64,000 nucleotides of DNA from Cheiracanthium punctorium (GCA_038373885.1 JAWZYV010000169.1:248001-312000), one strand, 5' to 3'. Shown: positions 1 to 12,129, numbered from the stretch's first letter. Translations and numbers: made by a program. Notes: generated from the letters alone by a model not told the origin.

Positions 1-2217
1 TCTCCATGTCATCCAGAGAGTTCATTGAAAAATATGTGGGTGATCATAATGTAATGGCTCTTCGGTTTATCATAATGCATTATACGACATTCGAAGAGTG
101 TTGGTAGCAAAACCACCATTTATTCAATTGCATTTATACTAAACATTATTACTAACTAGGATGATTAGCAGAGCAGAACATACCCAGTTCTAAGTATAAA
201 TAAGTTTAAAAACTCGTTGTAAATTATTTTTCTTTAATAAGTTCTGTCTGAGAAATTATGTGTATCATATGACAGCTTCTCTTTAAAGTATTTTGTTTTT
301 CCAACTATCATATTCAAAACTTTTTCAAGAGGTGAAATTCTTAAGTGCTTCTTTAAGTGAAAAATTTATGAGAGCACTGAATCTGACAGATTCTTTTCTT
401 GATCTCAGCGAACAGAAATGGGTTAAAAAATAAAATTCCTTGCGAAACAGCGATGGCTAATTATTTCAAGGTAGGTATAATATATTTTTCTGAAATCAGA
501 TAATTTCCGTTGAAGATTTAAGACAACTAATCATAATCTTATTTGATATTTAATATTTTCCTATTTGTATGAATATAGAAATTGTGTGTGATTAGGAAAA
601 AATGCATGCAATCGATTATGAAAATCAGACATGTCTGGAATGTGGAATAAAATGTAAATTTGATAATTTTTATAATCAATTTTTTGTATTAACACTTTTG
701 TGAGCCTTCTGTATTTAATTTAATAGAATATTAATCATTTACAACTAATTTACATTGCTCTGTGTAGTTAGTAGACGATAAGGGGAAACAATATTGCATG
801 TATATAATTATTGTTATTAGATTTAGTGTTAAGAGGATTTTCTCCAAAAGCTGTTATAAGGGTATGATTTTTCAACGACATGAAACTGATTTATCAAATC
901 TCATCTAACGGATTTCTTTAAAATGACATTGTACTAGTATTTTAGAGTTAAAACCTTTTATTCAGCTCAAAAGTTTCTCTGTTGGTCTCAGTCGCATGTT
1001 TTCATATCTTGTGAGAAGATTTTTTTTTTAATCCTGTTCCGATAGATGCAACTTCGAAATTTAGCACATGCTTCCATACGTCAGTGCAATATAATGAATA
1101 AAAGTGGTATTTTATTCTAATTTAAACCTAATAAAATGATATTAAATTTTATCCGAGTATAATACATACTGATCCATGAATAATAATCTCACCTTGTACT
1201 CGTAGCGGTACATGAGCTATTTCAGTGGTGGGCCCCGAAAAATAGTGCGAGTTCAAACGGTAAAAAAAGTTTGTATATAGAACACTTTACTTCTCTTGGG
1301 CACAGCGTTAAGTATTGAAAGTTTTTGAAACAGGAAATGAATATCAAAGATATCAGACAAACTTTGCTGGTCTTAAACCTTAACTATTTTTCTCTAAGAA
1401 AAGGTGTTCTACTATTAACTGAAAATCTATTTGCCATGGTATTTTTAGTTTTCCTTTATTTAAATTCATTTCAGCTGTTCATTCATAATTTTAAAACGTA
1501 TTCATTATTTGAAAATCCGTCTTATTAAAATAAAATACGCTTGCACTCTGACTTTTATAAATCAGGTAAATAAACTAGTAAAATATTTATTTATTGTACC
1601 GTAAATTATCTGGAAAGAAAGATTATGCGAAAGAAAAATCATTTCTTACTGAGGGAGCTAATTTCGCCAATAATTTCAGCAGTGAAATCCGCCTGTTTTA
1701 GTGAGGCATACCATTCTGGGATACATATTGGCCGACCCTAAAAGATCGTGCCATGTAAGGTGCTTTGAAGAAAAGCCAACCACGTTTCAGCATAGCTTTT
1801 ATGCTAAATACACAAATATGCCAACTTTACAGCAGAAAGTCGCCGATCTTCGGGAGAAGATTGAATTCATCCGTGTATGTTTGAAATAGGGAAAACCACA
1901 TCTGGCGCTCTTTTAGAAGATTTTTTCAAGTAGTATAAAGTTCGCATATCTTTCAAATAAAAGCATATGATTAAAATAAATATGTTACACGATAGCGGTA
2001 AAATTGAATTAAAAGGTGGAACCGGCCCCTCTGGCACCAAATAACGTACCGCCACTGCTTGTGTCATGGTGCCCGAGTTGATTAAGGAGCTCTTCTTTCA
2101 CTAATTGTGCTTCATGTGTGGAATGCAATGTTCGTGCTCAGAAAGTAATATTTTATTTATTTATTTATTTTTCGATTCAAAATTTAGTTTTCGCCACTTA
2201 CTTTTCAGGTCATGAGT
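1..2217. other. AT-rich DNA, no gene recognised
   Basis: Both strands are broken by frequent stops and the short open frames show no family I know. A short TTTA repeat lies near 2151-2172. An isolated CCGCCACTG at about 2051-2059 resembles the end of a hAT miniature element, but I find no matching partner with a target duplication. Confidence 0.6.
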
Positions 2218-2793
2218 AAAAAGTAAGTCCGTAACAGTTTAAAAATTTATTAAAAATAACAAATAATTATTGAAAATTGCGGTTTGCACAAATAGGTTTA
2301 GAAAGGGATCGGATTTTTTTCAATGACAAGAAAGTTTGTAGTTCCAAATGTCGCTGATAGATGGCGCTGACATGCACAATGGGAAGCAAGTTCCAAATAA
2401 AAAAAATCTGAAATTTCTCTAATATTTTCCATGCAAACTGCAATTTTGTATCATGATTTGTTCTCTTTAATTAATTTAAGTTTTCACAAGCTTTTGACTC
2501 ATTCTAGGTGTTTCAAAGTTTTCAAATTCACTAAAGAATAAACAAATCATAATACGAAATTGCAGTTTGCATGGAAAGGATTAGAGAGATTTCAGTTTTT
2601 TGTTAAATTTGAAACTTTCTTCCCATTGTGCAAGTCAGCGCCACCTATCAGCAACATTGTAAACTACAAGCTTTCTATTCATAAAAAAAAAAAAAACCGA
2701 TCATGTTCTAAAGTTTTTTTATGCAAACTACAATTTTCTATCATCATTATTTGTTCTTTTTTAATTAATTTTTAAACTTTTTACGGACTTTTT
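2218..2793. repeat. Fold-back (long inverted repeat) element, 576 bp
   Basis: Two arms of roughly 230-250 bp (about 2218-2465 and 2540-2793) are diverged reverse complements around a short centre. The outer ends read AAAAAGTAAGTCCGTAAC and, on the other strand, AAAAAGTCCGTAAAAAG. Matching inner blocks include the GCAAACTGCAATTT / AAATTGCAGTTTGC pair and TTCCCATTGTGCA. Both arms carry an AGATGGCGC-like word (2358-2368; 2637-2647 reversed). This is the shape of a non-autonomous DNA element. I see no transposase and cannot fix its superfamily. A diverged relative of one arm lies at about 37284-37350. Confidence 0.75.
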
Positions 2794-4514
2794 GGTCAAT
2801 AGGTATATAATTTATGCACATACTAGTATGCCATTAGTATTATTATTATTTTTTTTTTAGTCTTACTATGTTCAAAATTCAGACAAGTTCAAACGAAATT
2901 ATACAGATAAAAATTCATTAGAAATCGGCTATCTCCAAGTATATTTTCAGAAATCTGTACATTAAATTTATAACTATTCATGAAATCCGAAAGCGCTTGG
3001 CATTTTATACTTTCAGTGGCATTTTTTTTTTCAGTTTGAATAATAACACATAATTTACTTATATTTATTTGTAAAATTTACTGTTTCTACTTATGACTCA
3101 AAAAGAGATTTTTAAAAATCCAATTCCAATTTTATGAACTTGAATTAGTTAATATTGGAAGATGTTAATAAAATAAATTTCTTAGGAAGATTCTTAAGAA
3201 TACTAAGGAATGAATCTGTTTCTTAAATTCCGACTATGTTAATTTAACAAAATTTTCCTTGCATCAGTAAAATTAATTGAGCGAATATCTAAATAGCCCC
3301 AGATTGCCTTAGTTGAAACATATCGCAAAAACACATTTTTTGCCTGATAATATTTGGCCTGCTGGAACATTGATTTTACCTTACGGCTCCATCTTACTTC
3401 CAGATTACGTCTACACTTCAAACATAACATCAAAAAACGCAATGCTCATCAGCAATTACCTTAGAATTGTATTGAATACTGTAAGATAAACCGAAAATTA
3501 CTTTTAAGTATTTGTTTTGTGCATAAGAAATTCAAAAGATTTAATAAAGCTTAAATTTCATATTACTCATAATCATAAATAGTGAAACACAGATTCATAT
3601 TTTGGAGTTTGGTGTATTACGAATGTTAAAAAGCAACCAAAAGAATATTTTCCAGTTTTGGAAAATATTTTCATCTACGTACTTGAGACAGGGATTTCTA
3701 TTATTGTTATTTTCTAAGAAATGATTAGCAATTTTGAATGACATCGCAAAGTAAAATATAAATCATATAAATAAAAATAAACGAAACGAATGTTGAATGA
3801 GGGATCGTTTTCTTTACAAAAACAGCTTCATGGGAAAATATTTAAGCTTTTCCACACGTGTAAAACATATTAAATTTTATATAAATAAAAATATGTAGTA
3901 ATTTTTTGAACAACTGAAATTAAAGAGTAAAATCTATTTCAACATTAAAGAGTACTTTTGTGATTTTGCTGCATGTATATGGAAGAATGAATTCTCAAAC
4001 AATTGAGAAAATCTTTTGAATAAAGCCTAATGATCATGGTGAAAGTTTTGAAAGAAAATGTAAAGATTTTATTTTTCTTTTAGAATAATCATTTTTCTCT
4101 AATCTGAGAGAGAGAGAGAGAGAGAAAAAAAAATACATTTTTCAAAATAGACTAAACTCATATCTATTATTTTGAATTTGCCAATAGCCTTTGTTTGTGA
4201 TAAGTGATATTGATGGGACACAGCTTAAAATAACACGCCCATTATCGCGAAGTAATTTTGCAATACAATATGTATTATATTCTCAATTGAGTGTGATAGG
4301 ATATTTCTTTTTTAGATAATTAACGAAAAAGCTAATTAAGAAGGGCCGTTCAGAAACTGCAAGCTAATTTACGTATTTTGTGCCATTTTATAAAAAAAAA
4401 GAAATGCGCATTAATTTATTGCAAATGGGAGCACTGAAAATTGTTTTAATGGAAATTTGTTTATGATTGCCATGCAGTTAAGTAATATAGCAACAACCAG
4501 TTTCATATTACTTC
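2794..4514. other. AT-rich DNA with a GA microsatellite
   Basis: No coding or mobile feature recognised. A (GA)n tract occupies about 4105-4124. Short frames here are chance openings in AT-rich DNA. Confidence 0.55.
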
Positions 4515-4867
4515 TGTGGAGGTACGGGATTGCCTCTGTGCACTCAGCACCTTGGCAATTAAAGCCGAGGGAATGGGTACCTTTAAGCTCGTCTGTAAAA
4601 CACCGCAATCCGCCACGAGTACACCACATGTTCAAAACCGGCTTCCGCCGCACGTTCGTCCTTCACACATTCTCCTTCCCGACTTCAGCGACAGATAGCG
4701 CCAGCACCAAACCAACCAGTTTCTCAGCTCGCTCTTTCAAAGCCCTCAACGAGCGGCAGCGAAGTCCACTATTAGTGGCAGCACCTCGCAAAGTCCTCAA
4801 CGAGTGACAACATCCCATAACGCTTTGAACACCGTTCGTCAGCCTACGAATGACTCTGTAGTGGGTG
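4515..4867 (+). repeat. Diverged upstream LTR-like copy (Gypsy type)
   Basis: The copy begins TGTGGAGGTACGGGAT and shares diverged blocks in order with the LTR copy that follows: CACCTTGGCAATT, CCGAG.GAATGG, a CCGCAAT/TCGCAAT block, and the GGCTTCCGCCGCAC / GGTTCCCACCGCAC pair. It is clearly richer in GC than its surroundings. Two direct, diverged copies suggest either two LTRs that have lost the interior or a local duplication. The first-copy boundaries are less certain than those of the second copy. Confidence 0.5.
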
Positions 4868-5121
4868 TGTAGTGTAACGGATCGAAATTGCCTTCGCGCA
4901 CACAACACCTTGGCAATTGAAAACCGAGCGAATGGAGACCTTTTATGACAGCTGGAAAATGTCGCAATCTACCACGTAGGTTTCAAGGGTTCGGAACCGG
5001 TTCCCACCGCACATGCTCCATTACTGTTAACTAATCTGGCAACATCCAATCGTCTGTTTTTTCAGTTATAGAATAAATCTCTATCATCTCTATACCGTGT
5101 GCATGTCTGTATTACTAGACA
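4868..5121 (+). repeat. Gypsy-type LTR end
   Basis: The sequence runs from TGTAGTGTAACGG to TACTAGACA, so it has TG...CA ends. An AATAAA signal lies near 5072. It is followed directly by a primer-binding-like sequence. That order (LTR, then PBS) marks the left LTR of a plus-strand LTR retrotransposon. No gag or pol follows, so the interior is lost. The Gypsy assignment rests on the primer type and is inference. Confidence 0.5.
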
Positions 5122-5140
5122 TGGTGTTTGAAGTGGTATT
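5122..5140 (+). other. Primer-binding site, tRNA-Leu-like
   Basis: TGGTGTTTGAAGTGGTATT directly follows the LTR terminal CA. It resembles the complement of a tRNA-Leu 3' end (TGG plus acceptor stem, then T-arm), and the match appears to run on into the next bases. The tRNA identity is from memory of the family and should be checked by alignment. Confidence 0.45.
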
Positions 5141-5217
5141 CAAACTCACGCCCACATTCGTGGACCAGACATGATATGCACTCAGGATAGATTTTTTTTT
5201 TTTAATTTTGTTCAAAT

Positions 5218-5393
5218 AATGTCCACTAGGTGGTGCTCTGCAAGGTGATTCCAACTGATAAAACGACCTAAATTACTTAAAAATGATCAAAAACTATTTA
5301 ATAAATCTTGCAACTGTTTGTACTTTTCGAAAGAGCTATTTCCTTTGTTAAATTTCCCGTTTTTTCACGCAAAGCACCACCTAATGGGCATTT
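5218..5393. repeat. Small fold-back element with CTCF-like arms
   Basis: The left arm AATGTCCACTAGGTGGTGCT (from 5218) pairs with the right arm, whose reverse complement contains TGCCCATTAGGTGGTGCT (ending 5393). The arms are about 25 bp and the spacer is about 125 bp. No target duplication could be fixed. Both arms hold CCAYTAGGTGGTGC, one base from the CTCF consensus. Confidence 0.55.
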
Positions 5394-6712
5394 TTCTAAA
5401 TTCGTCGAGCGCATCTCGTGTAGTCTATATCCAAATTCTGTTAGAGTCCGTTAACCCTTTTTAGCTCTAGAACCCAATTAATAGTTGAAGTTTAATTATA
5501 ACACCCTTGATTGTATTAGAGATAATACATTGCATGGAATCTGCATGATTAAAACTGGCTACTACTAAAAGAAAGAAGTGCAAAAAGTTTATCTGAGAAT
5601 TCTGTCTTTGTCCAGTGACAGACACATTTCGGCGTTTGTGCATTTATCGATAAAACTTTACGAAGTCGGATACAAGAGAGGTCCTAGAAGAGTAGGGTCA
5701 TAAAGAGGACATTGTTTTAGGGAGGATTTTAATTTATTATACATTTTATATCGATAAAATGACTCTTTTTTTTCATTTAGCCCTTATCCCCCCAAAAATC
5801 TGCATCTGACACTGGAATTTTCTCTTGCTTGATAGAAGTGCATTTACTTGGGCTGATTTCAAAGCAAAATCGGTATTTGCGTCAAGTGAGCACATACTAC
5901 TATGCTTAAATTTAGTAATCGCGTTTCGAGCTCACATGTTTACGTTATTTTTATTTTCAGAGATAAACATACAATATTTTACGTCGTAACTGATGCAAAT
6001 ATTTTGAATTGTGCCCGGTTAAAGAAAATCAGCACAAAATTTTGGGGATTTCTGGGAATTTCTTTTGTGAAATATCATCAGGTACACAGACATTTCTGAC
6101 AGCTATTTCTTTCTTCAGTACTGAAAGACAAAATATTAAATTTGTATTGGGATAATTCAGTATTTTGCAAAATTATTTAGTTATGATTTACTCCATAATT
6201 TTCAACAACCGTATCACCAAGTACTTTCACTAGAACATATGAGGGATGAGAAATAGCGAATAAAATGTTAAATAAAACAATAAACAATGCAATTTTCTAG
6301 CCCGACTTTAATTTTTCGATTAATAAATAAATAAATAAATAAATAAATAGACGAATAACCACCATGTTAAAATATCTAAAGAGACTGCTAATATACGTTA
6401 AAAAAATTTAAGGAAAGAGTAATTGTTAAAGAATATATGTAAATGTCCGTTGGAATGGACGACTGGTCTGCGAGTACGCAAAAGTCAAACATTCAGCACT
6501 TGAAACTCCGTGGCGAGTTTTATGCTAAATACCGATTTCTTTATAACAAAGCTAAATAACGATTTCACTAGATAAGTTTAAAAAAATTAATATTTTAGTA
6601 ATTTTATAACATAATAGGAGGCACATAGCAATCATATACAGTTTACAAAGCATTTTCACATATTTCTGTATTGATACCAAAATAATCAGATTTTAAATTG
6701 TTCCCTGGGACC
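5394..6712. other. AT-rich DNA, no gene recognised
   Basis: An AAAT microsatellite lies at about 6322-6348. Otherwise I see only short unassigned frames. Confidence 0.55.
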
Positions 6713-6905
6713 GTCCAGATGGTGTAGTGCCTAAAGAACCATTCTATCGCAAGTTGGGTTCGATTCTTGCCTTGCACGCTAAATTGTCCGTCCCTTCATA
6801 GGGGATAAAGCTTGACGACTTCTGGGTGCTCCTATAATAAAATGCCAGTGATTCGTTGGCTCATTATTCTCTATTGCTTGATGAGTAAGTGCCTGCAATT
6901 TCAAA
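6713..6905 (+). repeat. tRNA-derived SINE (first copy)
   Basis: The unit has a tRNA-like A box around 6719-6735 (TGGTGTAGTGCCTAAAG) and a good B box at 6757-6766 (GGTTCGATTC), spaced as in an RNA polymerase III promoter. A non-tRNA body follows to about 6905. There is no cloverleaf beyond the boxes, so it is a SINE rather than a tRNA gene. The right boundary is approximate. Confidence 0.55.
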
Positions 6906-7139
6906 ATAATACTAGCAATAAATAAGTAAATTGTTCTCATAAAAATATCTCACCCTGGTGAAGAATATATTCACAGTACATTTATTGCAGTAAATATGGG
7001 TTTTGTCAATGTAGCCTTAATTTTTACATAGTGCTGCTTCGCATTTTGGTGCTGATATATTTGCTTCGCATTTATCATGAAATTGTGACAATTTATCTAC
7101 ATTGACAATCTCAGATTGAGGCCGAACTTCAACCACTCT

Positions 7140-7280
7140 TTAGTATCTATTTTTATTTTGCCCAATAGGCGATAATAATAGCAATAATCCATCATCTTCA
7201 GAATCTAATTCTGCAATATCGGATAAATCAGTACTAGTGATGTAACCCAAAACTTCTTTTAAATCTATTTTTTCTACCAT
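7140..7280 (-). pseudogene. piggyBac-like transposase N-terminal fragment
   Basis: An ATG at 7280 opens a 46-codon frame ending at TAA (7140-7142). It is acidic and contains LSDIAELDSEDDG, the type of Ser/Asp/Glu-rich head seen in piggyBac transposases. Similar-looking coding text seems to continue beyond the stop. A piggyBac-like terminal sequence lies upstream at 7807-7831. No DDD catalytic part is present, so this would be a 5' remnant only. The assignment is weak because acidic heads are not very specific. Confidence 0.35.
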
Positions 7281-7806
7281 TTTTTCAATTAAATATTCCT
7301 ACAATAAACAAAGAAATATGTAACCCTTCTAACAAATTTTGTATTCAAAAATAATTCAAATGCCTGAAATAAATTCGATAACAAAACCATGGATAATTAA
7401 ACCACCTAAATAATCTCTTCCATACGTTTTGTCTCATCCGCCTTGTCCCATACATTCACTACAATGGACATGTGATTAGGCTTCCATTTTGTCTAAAATA
7501 TAATCACTAATAAAATAAAACTATTCGCAATTCTATGATTAAATTAACAGAGATTCGATACAAAAATCATTCGTACATTAAAATGAGCGATCCCTAACAA
7601 AACGAATGCTATTGTTTTTGCAGACCAGAACATGATGACACTTTCAATCAAAGAAAGCTGTAAAAATCTGTTGACTGCTGTCAAACCAAAACCCATAAGA
7701 ATGTCAATAATAATAGTAATACAAATAATAAATATTCTTTTTCGATTCCGGAGCAAGTTTCAAGCTTCTGCAGTCAATACGCTAAAAGAGACAAGGTTTT
7801 AAATGT

Positions 7807-7831
7807 ATGTCCATTGTAATGGACACAAGGG
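7807..7831 (-). repeat. piggyBac-like terminal repeat
   Basis: Read on the minus strand this starts CCCTTGTGTCCATTACAATG, a CCC-type end with an inner palindrome GTCCATTNNAATGGAC. The expected TTAA outside it reads TGGA, so the target duplication is lost or the boundary is wrong. The palindrome word recurs, diverged, near 6450, which may be the other end. Confidence 0.35.
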
Positions 7832-8383
7832 TCCAAAAAAATTCACATTATTTTTTGTATAGATTTCTCATAAGTTTATCCCCCCCCCCCAACAAAAGTA
7901 TTGTGTTTCATTGTTCAGATACATAGTAGTAAAACTTACATTTCTTTCGAACGCCGTCTGTAATCCGAATTTTCCAGTAATCTGAGAACTCCTTTGTAGA
8001 AATGAGTTCATATTGCTGAAATGAGTCCTGTGCTTTTCTTTTTTAATGCTTTATATTATTTATTTTTTTGTGTTTAGCTGAGCATTCACTCTTGGTACGG
8101 AAAGAAATAGATATATTTCTAACACATGTGATTAAAATTTATTCCGCTGGAAAAGAACTTCCAAACTGTTTCACTTGCAGCCTGATCACGATAGCTAATT
8201 CCAGTTTAAAAAAAACCTTTTATTTGTGTAATTTTGTAATACCTTATTTCGCAGGTCTAATAACAACAGACTAAACTGTTTATGTATTAGCCCTACGAGA
8301 AGCCCCCTGCATTTTTTACCTAAATTCTGCGATTTAGTGTCAGTAATGGGTAAAAACATTTTTTAAAGGTTGCCAGATCTCGT
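7832..8383. other. AT-rich DNA with a C10 run
   Basis: No gene recognised. A homopolymer of C lies at about 7879-7888. Confidence 0.5.
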
Positions 8384-8407
8384 CAACTATATATATATAT
8401 ATATATA
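8384..8407. repeat. (TA)n microsatellite
   Basis: An uninterrupted TA tract abuts the left end of the Tc1 relic and supplies the TA target dinucleotide at 8406-8407. Confidence 0.9.
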
Positions 8408-9382
8408 CACTGCTGGCCACCCAAATTGCAACACCAAGAAAAACAAGAGATATCACAACAAAATTTATTGTGTAGATAACATGTTGACCAAGTAACAAAT
8501 GATTAAATTTACAGCATTCTATGAAGCGTGGTTCCTGCCAAAATCAGTACCCAGAGTAGCCGCCGTTGTTGGAGATCACAGCTGCCACACGCCTCGGCAT
8601 TGATTCAAAGAGACTTTGAATGTGTTCTTGGGGTACAGCAGACCAAGCAGCTTCCACACGTTGCCAAAGTTGATCTGGTGTGACAGCTGGGGATGAACTC
8701 TGGGTCAGTCGTTGAGCAACCATGGACCACATGTTTTCTATCGGCGAAAGATCCGGAGAGCGCGCCGGCCAGGGAAGCAATTCAATCTGGTGATTGACGA
8801 AGAACCCTTGGACAATGCGTGCCACGTGTGGCCGTGCATTATCCTGCTGAAATATGGCTGTTGGCAAGCCCTGAAGGTAAGAAAGGACTCTGGCTCCAAC
8901 ACCTCGGAGATGTAGCGCTGGCTGGTTAAAGTACCGGCAATGCGTACTAGAGGAGTGCGAGAGAGATATCCGATACCGCCCCATACCATAATACCCGGTG
9001 CAGGACCAGTGTGACGGTGCATAATGCAGCTGTTCAGCATCCTCTCTCCACGGTGTCTCCAGACTCGAATCCGACCGTCGTGGTGTTGCATACAGAAGCG
9101 TGACTCGTCAGTAAAGAGAATTTCATTCCATTCTGTCGTCCACATCCTTCTTTCATCGCACCATTGGCGGCGGAGACGTCTGTGGTTCCGCGTCAGAGGT
9201 AGACAAAGCAACGGACGTCTTGCGGACAGACCATTCTGCTGTAAACGACGTCGAATGGTACGCGCAGACACTGGATGATGCGTTACAGACTGAATCTGCT
9301 GTGATATGGTTCGTGATGTGACTGAGCGGTCCGTCACTGCCATGCGTACAATCTGCCTGTCATCACGTGACGTGGTGCACTT
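8408..9382 (-). mobile_element. Tc1-type transposon relic, 5' end lost
   Basis: The left end CACTGCTGGCCACC sits next to a TA and is typical of Tc1-like terminal repeats. The transposase reads right to left. On the right the first 60-70 codons and the other terminal repeat are missing and replaced by a (TA)n tract, so the element is immobile. Confidence 0.8.
8544..9382 (-). pseudogene. Tc1 transposase (DD34E), frameshifted
   Basis: The protein cuts and pastes the element at TA sites. Visible parts in order are: end of the HTH/linker region (TTSRDDRQIVRMAV, HPVSARTIRRRL), the first catalytic Asp in FTDESRF, WGGIGY, the second Asp in FQQDNARPH, and the catalytic Glu in SPDLSPIENMW. I count 34 residues between the second Asp and the Glu, the Tc1 signature. 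Two frames are needed: one covers 9382 to about 8890, the other about 8890 to the TGA at 8544-8546, so one frameshift lies near 8880-8895. The N-terminal DNA-binding domain is missing. The remaining frames are otherwise open, so decay is modest. Confidence 0.88.
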
Positions 9383-9402
9383 ATATATATATATATATAT
9401 TA

Positions 9403-9447
<45 letters not shown>
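9383..9447. repeat. (TA)n microsatellite replacing the transposon 5' end
   Basis: The TA tract, with one interruption, starts directly after coding text of the Tc1 transposase. Confidence 0.85.
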
Positions 9448-9448
<1 letters not shown>

Positions 9449-9545
9449 GGTCACTAAAGACCCTCGCCAGAGTCTTAAGACGAAACCCTCAAATGTTACA
9501 CGAAACTGCGGAGTCCCATGTTCTCCTATGAGAAAATCGATTTCA
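9449..9545. repeat. Left arm of an inverted repeat split by copia
   Basis: Its reverse complement matches 18986-19080: about 50 bp is near-identical (word GACTCCGCAGTTTCGTG), then similarity fades outward. Removing the copia element and one TTTCA copy leaves the two arms about 330 bp apart. Confidence 0.7.
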
Positions 9546-10401
9546 TGAAAGAAACTAATTATGTTATAAATTAAACTATTCAACAGACAAGTTAAATTAC
9601 AAATTGAAAGTCATTGGCTGAAATTGAATAATTACTGGATTTTATCTGTGAAATAAATTTTGTAGATTTTAGGCACAGTTGAAACTCATTTAACTTGAGT
9701 TGCACAGTAGAAGTCTTTGGTTTGAATATGTGTTTAAGTAAGAAAGACAAAGTAGGTACCTTTTCTGTAGTTTATTGAAACAAGATGACTATGGTAGGCT
9801 TACGCGGTGCACATGATGAAGACACAATACATTAAACAGCATTCACTTAGTAGCACAAAAAAAACAAGCTTTCTAGAAGACAAGTCGCCAGCGGCGATCT
9901 ATTCAGATTCATAAACACATCACACTGAATCATCTGGATACACTAGCACGGATCCCTGATCCGGTTCTATTTGAATCACATCGGTCGAACCATACGGTTC
10001 ATAGCAACATCTTTGATTACACACACATCACAGTAGTAGTGGCTGAACTTTCGGAGAGACAGACCGAGAACTCCGAAAATTTAACTTGTGATGCCCTTTT
10101 TATATCTGCCAGTTAGTGCGGGACTACGATGGATATTTGCATAGGGGAAAAAAGAGTTCTTATTTTATGCAAATTAGGAACAGCGCCATCTATCGGCGAG
10201 AAATGTAAACTTTTTATTACGGCGTTAAAGATATGACGATGTTTACACCGCCATTTTCAAATGCTAACGAATTTACGTTTTCACTTAGAAAACATTTAAA
10301 GGATTTTACAAAAGTTTCGTTTTTTCACTTTAGCAAATTTAGAGATAAAATGTCATAGAAATAAAAGGTAAGTAAAGAAATAGCGTTTTTTTTTTCTAAC
10401 A
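9546..10401 (-). repeat. 3' LTR of the copia element
   Basis: 856 bp, near-identical to 17804-18653. It carries an AATAAA signal on the minus strand at 9771-9776. Against the other LTR it has six extra bases in a CACA-rich stretch near 10020. An AGATGGCGC-like word lies at 10182-10192 (minus strand). Confidence 0.95.
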
Positions 10402-10416
10402 AGGACCCGCCTTCCA
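10402..10416 (-). other. Likely polypurine tract of copia
   Basis: On the minus strand GGAAGGCGGGTCCT directly precedes the 3' LTR (TGTTAG...). Such a purine-rich stretch primes plus-strand DNA synthesis. It is short and interrupted by pyrimidines. Confidence 0.45.
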
Positions 10417-10909
10417 TGACATTTAGGAAACTGGCAGATTCAAAGTAAACGAAAATTAGAGGTAACCTTTCCTCTTTAACGAAAAATTAAGTTAAACATG
10501 ATGCATGAAAAAATACTTCAAAATTCACTAAGGGTTAGTAGAAACACTATATACAGTTGTTGCTGGCCAGCATGGTTAGTACAAATTTCAAAAAATACTT
10601 CAACTTACTAGAAAATACTATATAAATGCATTCAAATATAAACACTTATGCTAGAACATTAATAAACACATATGCTAGAACATTAATAAACACATTTCTA
10701 ATCATAAAAATATTCGTACTTCAAAAATACTTATATACGTTCAGTGCACTTTAGAAAATACTCACATTTTGCAAAGTTCATTCAATATAATACAGTACAG
10801 TACATTGGAATGAAAAATACGAATTTGAAATAAAGCTCGAATTGAAATCCAACTGAGATCGAGCTGGGATGCATCCCGAAAAAATTTGTAAAACAAAAGT
10901 CTGTGTTAT
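10417..10909. other. Copia 3' non-coding region with a 24-bp tandem duplication
   Basis: No coding content. A perfect 24-bp direct duplication (word TATGCTAGAACATTAATAAA) occupies 10647-10694. Together with 13058-13518 this gives copia nearly 1 kb of non-coding sequence between RNase H and the LTR, long for the family. Confidence 0.6.
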
Positions 10910-11586
10910 AGGTTCTTCAATGCATGGCGATGCATATATGAATCATACCAACTTTTATCGAACTTTGCTTTAAAATATTCACAAAACAGGCGGTTTTCTG
11001 TGCTGATTTTTATCTTCATACATCCATATTGATATGTAACTGTCATTTTCCACAGTAAATAGCAGTATTTAGCAGCACTTGTTATTGAATTAGCGCCAAA
11101 TGTATGTTTAAATCTTATTTCTGTATTTTCAATGATCTTGTCAAGCGGTTGCTGTTGTTCAATTCGACTTTAGAGACCTGTGAAATTTACTATATATAGC
11201 TCAAGGTATTGATTTTTCATTTCTATGTTTAGATTTAACCAAAGAATTATTTTTATGTGAAAAATTTCAATTTTTTTTGTTTGATTCAAATATGCATCAA
11301 CATGCATTTATGAATAGGCTTCACTGCAGAGAGCAGTTTGATGCATTTATGAATCAGTTTAAAATTTGGGCAGAATTTATAATTATAAGATCTCATAACA
11401 CGCTTTATTTCAAGCTAATTTTTAAATCACACATACCCATTCATTATTTACATGCAATGTTGTTTATTAGGTACATAAAACATTATGTAATGTATACTGT
11501 TTGTATGAAAAATTTCTAAATTATTTTTTTTATAATCATGTTAATTCAGCAGGTAATTAATTGCTTTTACGAGTAAAGAATTGGCT

Positions 11587-11948
11587 AATAAATACTATTT
11601 TACTGTTTTTTAATTTCATTATAATCATCATTATCTAATAATAAATCAAATGTGTAGAGAAACATATCATTTCAAAAGTATTTAATCCCATATAGCATTT
11701 TTTAAAATTATAATTGCGCTATTGCTAACAAAGTAATATATATATATATATTTACATTTCAAAATTCCTTTATTTACAATTTGTAATATTTATAACTATA
11801 CTAAGTACTATTTTCCTGTTTCTTTAATTCTATTATAATCATCATTGTCTAATAATAAATAAAATGTATGAAGAAAGATAGCATTTCAAAAGTATTAAAT
11901 CCTATATAGCATTTTTTTAATTATTATTGTGCTATTGCTAACAAAGTA
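11587..11948 (+). repeat. Diverged direct duplication inside the piggyBac derivative
   Basis: Two direct copies of about 145 bp (11587-11733 and 11800-11948) share TTATAATCATCATT, CATTTCAAAAGTATT and GCTATTGCTAACAAAGTAA. The centre-to-centre distance is about 215 bp. The region is non-coding and sits where the transposase catalytic domain would be expected. Confidence 0.7.
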
Positions 11949-12129
11949 AAATATTTTTTTTTTATGTGAAGCTCTTGTCGACCCAAAACATTTTTATCTA
12001 CCAAAACACTATTATCGATCCAAAAACATGGAACTTTAAACAGCAGTGATAAGTGTCATAAGATCGATTTCAGCAGGCCAGCATAAGCAAGTTGTCACTA
12101 GTTTTGAGCAGAGGTATACCATGTGGTGG

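Noticed and set aside
1221..2059. CAGTGGTGGGCCCC at 1221 and CCGCCACTG at 2051 as ends of one hAT element
   Set aside because: Only the first nine or so bases pair and the 8-bp flanks do not match.
4411..4908. Overlapping open frames of 80-116 codons on both strands
   Set aside because: They lie in the GC-richer LTR copies, run on both strands and match no protein family; composition explains them.
9024..9548. Plus-strand frames across the Tc1 relic
   Set aside because: They are shadows of the minus-strand transposase and of the (TA)n tract.
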